Notes under the pieces: generated by a model
What the model saw: the letters and a program-made list of their open reading frames with translations, nothing else
What the model was told of the DNA's origin: nothing
Database searches by the model: none
Origin: an uncultured Porphyromonadaceae bacterium
Lineage (GTDB): Bacteria; Bacteroidota; Bacteroidia; Bacteroidales; Muribaculaceae
Assembly (NCBI GenBank): GCA_900548705.1
Contig: URLF01000018.1
Location: 1-35,219, forward strand
Direction: 5' to 3'
Length of the DNA stretch: 35,219 nt
In this document: positions 31,022-35,219 of the stretch, in pieces
Layout: each line of letters opens with the position of its first letter
Numbering within the stretch: position 1 is the first letter of the stretch
Position numbers and translations under genes: made by a program

Positions 31022-31531
31022 ATGGAAACCATCTACTTCAAAGGTTCCCCCTGCCACACCTACGGGACCATGCCTCGCGTCGGGGAGAAAGCCCCCTGTT
31101 TCAACTTCGTCACCCCAGAACTCAAGGAGATTCAGTGCGCCGACCTGAAAGGACGCCGCGTTGTGCTTAACATCTTCCCGAGTCTCGACACCGATGTCTG
31201 CGCCGCCTCCGTGCGCCGTTTCAACCAGGAGGCCGCCAACCTCGAGAACACCACCGTGTTGTGTGTCTCGATGGACCTCCCCTTCGCCGCCGGTCGCTTC
31301 TGCACTATCAACGGCATCAAGGATGTCACCCCCGCTTCAGCCTTCCGCTCCCCGATGTTCGCCGAGAAGTATGGTCTCCAGATTGTCGACGGCCCCTTGG
31401 CCGGACTCCTCGCCCGCGCGGTGATTGTGCTTGATGAAGACCGCAACATCATCTATTCAGACCTGGTGGAGGAAATCACCGATGAACCCAAATATGAGGA
31501 GGCCATCGCCGTCCTCAAGGAGAAGAAATAA
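31022..31531 (+). CDS. tpx: Thiol peroxidase Tpx
   Basis: A 169-residue peroxiredoxin that reduces hydroperoxides with thioredoxin. Peroxidatic C60 lies in SLDTDVCAASVR and resolving C94 in RFCTINGI, positions equivalent to C61 and C95 of E. coli Tpx. Start METIYFKGSP is typical. It could be controlled by peroxide regulators, but no OxyR-type site is evident upstream. Confidence 0.94.
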   Translation: METIYFKGSPCHTYGTMPRVGEKAPCFNFVTPELKEIQCADLKGRRVVLNIFPSLDTDVCAASVRRFNQEAANLENTTVLCVSMDLPFAAGRFCTINGIKDVTPASAFRSPMFAEKYGLQIVDGPLAGLLARAVIVLDEDRNIIYSDLVEEITDEPKYEEAIAVLKEKK

Positions 31532-31595
31532 TCCGGGCATAAACCGGAACGTAGCGGGGCGCGGCATCTGTCGCGTCCCTTTCTCATATATCCGT

Positions 31596-31626
31596 TTGAC
31601 GGAACAACCCAAAATTGCTACCTTTG
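31596..31626 (+). promoter_or_regulatory. ybaK promoter
   Basis: TTG (31596-31598), 20-nt spacer, TACCTTTG (31619-31626). The box ends 6 nt before the ATG at 31633, so transcription should start at or within a few bases of the start codon. Confidence 0.75.
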
Positions 31627-31632
31627 CATCCG

Positions 31633-32148
31633 ATGAGCAAGAAATCCAAAAACAGTTCCGGAGAACCGGAAAAGACCAATGCCGCCCGGCTTCTCGACAA
31701 GGCCGGAATCCCTTACAAGCTGGTTCCATATGAGGTGGACGAGAATGACCTTTCGGCCACCCATGTTGCCGACACACTCGGCGAGGATGTCGCCATGGTG
31801 TTCAAGACCCTCGTGCTTCACGGCGACCGCACCGGCGGAGGGGGTTACTTCGTCTGTGTCATCCCCGGCGCGGAGGAGGTAGACCTGAAGAAAGCCGCCA
31901 AAGCCGCCGGGATGAAAAAAGCCGAGATGATTCCGATGAAGGAGCTGTTGCCACTGACAGGGTATATCCGTGGCGGCTGCACCGCCATCGGCATGAAGAA
32001 ACCCTTCCCGGTCTATTTCCACTCCACGGCCACCGGTTTCGACCGGATTTTTGTCAGCGCGGGACTGCGCGGACTCCAGCTCGAACTATCCCCCACCGAC
32101 CTTATCGGTTATGTGAAGGGGGAAGTGGCAGACCTCATCAAAGATTAA
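31633..32148 (+). CDS. ybaK: Cys-tRNA(Pro)/Cys-tRNA(Cys) deacylase YbaK
   Basis: A 171-residue trans-editing enzyme that hydrolyses mischarged Cys-tRNA(Pro). Visible: TNAARLLDKAGIPYKLVPYEV, AMVFKTLVLHGD, VIPGAEEVDLKKAAKAAG and GGCTAIGMKKPFPV, the substrate-loop block of YbaK. ATG 31633 (MSKKSKNSSG) is chosen because the promoter -7 box ends 6 nt upstream; a start at 31615 would lie in the promoter. AroC begins 12 nt downstream. Confidence 0.92.
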   Translation: MSKKSKNSSGEPEKTNAARLLDKAGIPYKLVPYEVDENDLSATHVADTLGEDVAMVFKTLVLHGDRTGGGGYFVCVIPGAEEVDLKKAAKAAGMKKAEMIPMKELLPLTGYIRGGCTAIGMKKPFPVYFHSTATGFDRIFVSAGLRGLQLELSPTDLIGYVKGEVADLIKD

Positions 32149-32160
32149 TCCCCGACATCT

Positions 32161-33201
32161 ATGAACACCTTCGGCAACATCTTCCGCCTTACCACCTTCG
32201 GGGAATCACACGGACCGGCCATCGGAGGAGTCATCGACGGACTTCCCGCCGGATGCAGGATTTCCCTGCGGGAAGTGCAGGACGCGCTTGACCGCCGCCG
32301 TCCCGGCTCCTCGGCCAATGTCTCCCCCCGCCGTGAGCCTGACCGTCTTCAGGTTCTTTCAGGGGTGATGGCCGTCGACCCGGAGGGAAACCCCGGGGAA
32401 CTGCGGGAGGACACCGATATGGTGGTCACTCTCGGGACACCAGTAGGATTCATTATCCCCAACCTCGATGCCAGGCCGGGAGCCTATGACCATCTGCGCG
32501 ACCTGTACCGTCCCAACCACGCCGATTTCACATATGACCGCAAATATGGTCTGCGCGACTGGCGCGGCGGAGGAAGAAGCTCCGGACGAGAGACCGCAAC
32601 GCGTGTGGTGGCGGGAGCATTCGCGGCTCAATTGCTTGAGACAAAAGGGGTAACCGTCTGCGCCGATGTCACTTCCATTGGAGGATGCGACAATCCGGAG
32701 GAATTCGACCGCATCCTACGGGAAGTTCGCGAGACGGGGGATTCTGTAGGGGGAATCGTGACATGCCGCGTGAACGGTATCCCCGCCGGACTTGGTGAGC
32801 CGGTCTTCGGGAAACTCCAGCAGATGCTTGCCTCGGCAATGCTATCAATCGGAGGAGTCCACGGATTCGAGTATGGCGACGGTTTTGACATCTGCGCGAT
32901 GCGAGGGAGCGAAGCCGCTGACCAGATTCAACCCCAAGGTTTCCTCTCCAACCATTCCGGAGGGATTCTCGGAGGGATTTCCAACGGGGAGGAGATAATC
33001 TTCCGCGTGGGTTTCAAACCGACACCATCCATATCGCGCCCGCTCCGGACTGTCGACAGCCAAGGGAATCCCTCGGAGATTGTCACCAAAGGACGGCACG
33101 ACCCCTGCATAGCCCTGCGCGGAGCTGAGGTGGTAAAGGCGATGGCATCGGTGGTGATGCTTGACGCGTGGCTTATGAACCTGTCCGCCAAGGATTTCTG
33201 A
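32161..33201 (+). CDS. aroC: Chorismate synthase
   Basis: A 346-residue enzyme that converts EPSP to chorismate, the last shared step to aromatic amino acids, folates and quinones; it uses reduced FMN. Signatures: TFGESHGPAIGGVIDGLPAG, RRRPGSSANVSPRREPD and GGRSSGRETATRV. Lies 12 nt downstream of ybaK and overlaps the next start by 1 nt (TGATG at 33199-33203). Confidence 0.95.
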   Translation: MNTFGNIFRLTTFGESHGPAIGGVIDGLPAGCRISLREVQDALDRRRPGSSANVSPRREPDRLQVLSGVMAVDPEGNPGELREDTDMVVTLGTPVGFIIPNLDARPGAYDHLRDLYRPNHADFTYDRKYGLRDWRGGGRSSGRETATRVVAGAFAAQLLETKGVTVCADVTSIGGCDNPEEFDRILREVRETGDSVGGIVTCRVNGIPAGLGEPVFGKLQQMLASAMLSIGGVHGFEYGDGFDICAMRGSEAADQIQPQGFLSNHSGGILGGISNGEEIIFRVGFKPTPSISRPLRTVDSQGNPSEIVTKGRHDPCIALRGAEVVKAMASVVMLDAWLMNLSAKDF

Positions 33202-34109
33202 TGGGACGCTACTACAAGGAATACGCCGATTTCCTCGCCATGCATTTCCCGGGACGGAAGATGCAGAAACTGACCGTGGACGCTGGATTCAGCTGCCCGA
33301 ACCGCGACGGCACCCTATCCACAGGGGGATGTGCCTACTGCAACAACAACTCCTTCTCCCCCGGAAGCCACGAGGGGCGAACCAGTCTCTCTGTTGCGCG
33401 TCAGATTGAGGAAAGCAAGATTTTCTTCCGCCGGAAATATCCTGCGATGCGCTATCTGGCTTATTTCCAAAGCTACACCAACACCCACGGCGAACTGTCG
33501 CGGCTGCTCGGACTTTACGACGAAGCCCTTGCCGGGGAGGGGGTTGACGGCCTGATAATCGGCACACGTCCCGACTGTCTTCCACAGTCGCTCATTGACG
33601 CGCTCGCGATGCGCCACAGGTCGGGACAGTGGATAATGGTCGAACTTGGATCTGAAAGTTCCCACGACATCACACTCAACCGTGTCAACAGATGCCACAC
33701 CTGGCAGACCACCGTGGATGCCGTAAACCGGTTGCGTCAGGCCGGGTTGCCTGTCGGGCTTCACCTCATAATGGGGCTGCCGGGAGAGACCTGTGAGATG
33801 ATGATGGAGACCGTCAGGCGGGCCGCCATGCTCCATCCCGACACTATAAAATTCCATCAGCTCCAGATTATCGAGGGTTCCACCCTTGCCCGCGAATGGA
33901 AAGAGGGGCGGCGATTTGAGCTTTTCACCCCCGAGACCTACCTTCCACTCTGCCGCGACATCATTTCGGAGATGAACCGCCTGTCTCCATCCACTGCCAT
34001 AGAACGCTTTACCTCACAGGCTCCCGCCGAACTGCTTGTCGCTCCCCGCTGGGGGCTGAAGAATTACCAGTTCGTCAATCTTCTCCATAATCTCCTGGCC
34101 GGCCGCTGA
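33201..34109 (+). CDS. TIGR01212 family radical SAM protein
   Basis: A 302-residue radical SAM protein. The 4Fe-4S cysteines are C32, C44 and C47 in SCPNRDGTLSTGGCAYC (C-x11-C-x2-C, characteristic of this family). The SAM-domain GTRPDCLP and VELGSESSHDITLNRVNRCHT follow. A role in tRNA modification has been proposed for relatives; the substrate is not established here. ATG 33201 is chosen for its overlap with the aroC stop and the conserved start RYYKEYADFL. Confidence 0.9.
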   Translation: MGRYYKEYADFLAMHFPGRKMQKLTVDAGFSCPNRDGTLSTGGCAYCNNNSFSPGSHEGRTSLSVARQIEESKIFFRRKYPAMRYLAYFQSYTNTHGELSRLLGLYDEALAGEGVDGLIIGTRPDCLPQSLIDALAMRHRSGQWIMVELGSESSHDITLNRVNRCHTWQTTVDAVNRLRQAGLPVGLHLIMGLPGETCEMMMETVRRAAMLHPDTIKFHQLQIIEGSTLAREWKEGRRFELFTPETYLPLCRDIISEMNRLSPSTAIERFTSQAPAELLVAPRWGLKNYQFVNLLHNLLAGR

Positions 34110-34244
34110 TACAATCCCGTTTTTTCATACGCTCCGGAAAACGTTGAAAAAATACGCCTTTAAACCCAGCATTCCCGCGAACTTTTGATGTTACAATTCC
34201 GTTTCAATACCAAAAGGGATGTCTAACCCACAAAACCAGAGGTT

Positions 34245-34808
34245 ATGAAAACGAAACACTTGTCACACAGCATTGTCGCCCTCGTCCTGACATTAATCTT
34301 CGCCGGAGTCTGCGCGGCTCAGACCGTGCGTGGCGAGGAGATTCCCAAGGACGACAGTAATAAATATGCCTCCGTTGTCGATAACCCGGCAATGTTTACC
34401 GGAGTCGGCCCTGTGCTCTCAGGTTCAGTGGACTACGCCGCCCTCCCCACAAAGGCGCGCAAATTCCTCGAAAAGCATTGCGATGGCCACGCCGTTGTGA
34501 AATGCGAGAAAGAATTCACCTCAGGGGAGTTCGAGATACAGCTCGCCGACGGCATAGAATTTGAATTCGACTCCAAAGGCAACGTCATCGAGACCGAAGC
34601 CCCCGAAGGATATTCCCTCTCCTCACCCCTGCTCAAGGCAGTCGTTCCCGGCAAGCTCTACCGCCTACTGATTCACAACGGATTCGAACAGAGCGTTGAA
34701 GCCGTCCACCGCGACCGTTCAGGCTACCGTATCGATGTCTCCGACCCCGTCTTCAAGGCCGTCGCCTTCGACCCCTCCGGAGTCCTCACCCTCGTGGTCA
34801 ACGACTGA
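34245..34808 (+). CDS. Secreted PepSY-like protein
   Basis: A 187-residue protein with a signal peptide (HSIVALVLTLIFAGVCAAQ). Two PepSY-like repeats follow: LPTKARKFLEKHCDGHAVVKCEKE ... FEIQLADGIEFEFDSKGNV, and VPGKLYRLLIHNGFEQSVEAVHRD ... YRIDVSD ... VLTLV. This is the PF11396-type layout common in Bacteroidota periplasmic proteins, thought to inhibit or bind proteases. Function unknown. It stands alone; the 135-nt gap before it shows no other gene. Confidence 0.82.
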   Translation: MKTKHLSHSIVALVLTLIFAGVCAAQTVRGEEIPKDDSNKYASVVDNPAMFTGVGPVLSGSVDYAALPTKARKFLEKHCDGHAVVKCEKEFTSGEFEIQLADGIEFEFDSKGNVIETEAPEGYSLSSPLLKAVVPGKLYRLLIHNGFEQSVEAVHRDRSGYRIDVSDPVFKAVAFDPSGVLTLVVND

Positions 34809-34841
34809 CCCCATCCCCGCTTCAAAAACACCACCCCTCAT

Positions 34842-34865
34842 ACCTTCAAGTAAACCTTCAAGTAA
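34842..34865 (+). repeat. Direct repeat ACCTTCAAGTAA x2
   Basis: Two adjacent identical 12-nt copies (34842-34853 and 34854-34865) directly before the long inverted repeat. Confidence 0.6.
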
Positions 34866-34876
34866 GTAATCGAAAT

Positions 34877-34913
34877 GTCGGTGTGTCAACAAAACGAATG
34901 TTGACACACCGAC
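34877..34913. terminator. Perfect 15-bp inverted repeat
   Basis: GTCGGTGTGTCAACA (34877-34891), 7-nt loop, TGTTGACACACCGAC (34899-34913). It lies about 70 nt downstream of the PepSY-like gene. It is a strong hairpin but lacks a T-run, so it may be a terminator-like mRNA end or a protein-binding palindrome. Confidence 0.6.
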
Positions 34914-34936
34914 GTCTCATAATCCCCTAATATTTA

Positions 34937-35020
34937 TTGCATAAGCTTATATCCCATTTGCACTAGCTTATATCCCATTTGCATCAGCTTACATCCCACT
35001 TGCATAAGCTTATATCCCAT
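34937..35020. repeat. 21-bp tandem repeat, four copies
   Basis: Units at 34937, 34958, 34979 and 35000, consensus TTGCATAAGCTTATATCCCA plus T, differing at a few positions. The unit length is a multiple of three, and the minus strand reads as a seven-residue repeat (MGYKLMQ). That reading has no protein-like context, so I do not call it a gene. Copy number may vary between strains. Confidence 0.85.
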
Positions 35021-35024
35021 CCGA

Positions 35025-35201
35025 CGATTCCGAAGGAATCCTTTATCTGAATAGCCGTGGGTTGGCGCGAGTGGAAAGCCCCTTTTGAGAGGCTGACACG
35101 AAGCGGTAACCCACAGTTGCATTTCGTCAAAGATGATATTCCGGAGGAATCTTTCTTGATATTCCCATTTCGTCAGATACCAAAAAAGATTCCTCCGGAA
35201 T
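35025..35201. repeat. Structured non-coding region with three nested inverted repeats
   Basis: GATTCC/GGAATC near 35025-35040, GTGGGTT (35057-35063) with AACCCAC (35108-35114), and a perfect 17-bp pair ATTCCGGAGGAATCTTT (35138-35154) with AAAGATTCCTCCGGAAT (35185-35201). The last pair resembles the ends of a small mobile or REP-like element, and the 34809-35219 region has no gene I can support. Confidence 0.6.
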
Positions 35202-35219
35202 CAATCGGTTCTTCCTATT

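Noticed and set aside
34934..35122. 62-residue minus-strand frame with MGYKLMQ repeats
   Set aside because: Most of it is the 21-bp tandem repeat and a structured stretch; no promoter or ribosome site.

Overview
The window looks like a chromosomal segment of a gut Bacteroidales bacterium, probably Muribaculaceae or a close relative. This rests on many promoters with the Bacteroidota -7 box TAnnTTTG, a fused MurF-alanine racemase, a PorE-like OmpA lipoprotein, Bacteroidales-type tyrosine recombinases and a GSCFA protein. The family-level placement is an inference from gene content, not a measured identity.

The window has two halves. From 1 to about 18,800 the DNA is AT-richer and accessory. 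From about 18,800 to the end it is GC-rich, densely packed housekeeping sequence. A broken 3' gene remnant (18815-18991), a GNAT gene killed by one stop codon (19173-19709) and a second recombinase (19845-21047) mark the junction.

Left half, in order. (a) The end of a carbamoyltransferase gene followed by two tiny membrane-protein genes, a known cassette type. (b) A leftward operon of satD (cyclase-like fold plus HTH), a DUF3307 membrane protein, a PH-domain membrane protein, a small membrane protein and possibly a coiled-coil lipoprotein; two identical 18-bp inverted repeats overlap its promoter. (c) A leftward module from a conjugative or mobilisable element: small membrane protein, PcfK-like, PcfJ-like, DUF3873. 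(d) A roughly 190-bp imperfect palindrome. (e) A series of accessory modules: a GNAT gene; an iron-sulfur/OxyR module (NapH-like membrane ferredoxin, OxyR with both redox cysteines, small ferredoxin); a tripartite HipBST-like toxin-antitoxin system with three operators spaced exactly 41 bp; and a frameshifted DUF1016 nuclease gene. The GNAT, Fe-S and Hip modules are each followed by a copy of the same ~139-bp intergenic repeat. (f) A tyrosine recombinase with an attachment-like region upstream. (g) An IS4-family element inserted into the last codons of a small gene. (h) A RhuM-Fic protein.

Right half: a DNA-invertase-type recombinase, FKBP isomerase, PorE-like OmpA lipoprotein, GSCFA protein, MurF-Alr, a small TPR protein, a MINPP-type phosphatase, PgpA, a periplasmic thioredoxin-like protein, thiol peroxidase, YbaK, chorismate synthase, a TIGR01212 radical SAM protein and a PepSY-like protein. 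The right edge is non-coding, with a four-copy 21-bp tandem repeat and several strong inverted repeats.

The signals most worth follow-up are the shared spacer repeat between accessory modules, the SatD/membrane-protein operon with its tandem operators, the precisely spaced HipBST operators, the large palindrome, and several probably leaderless genes.
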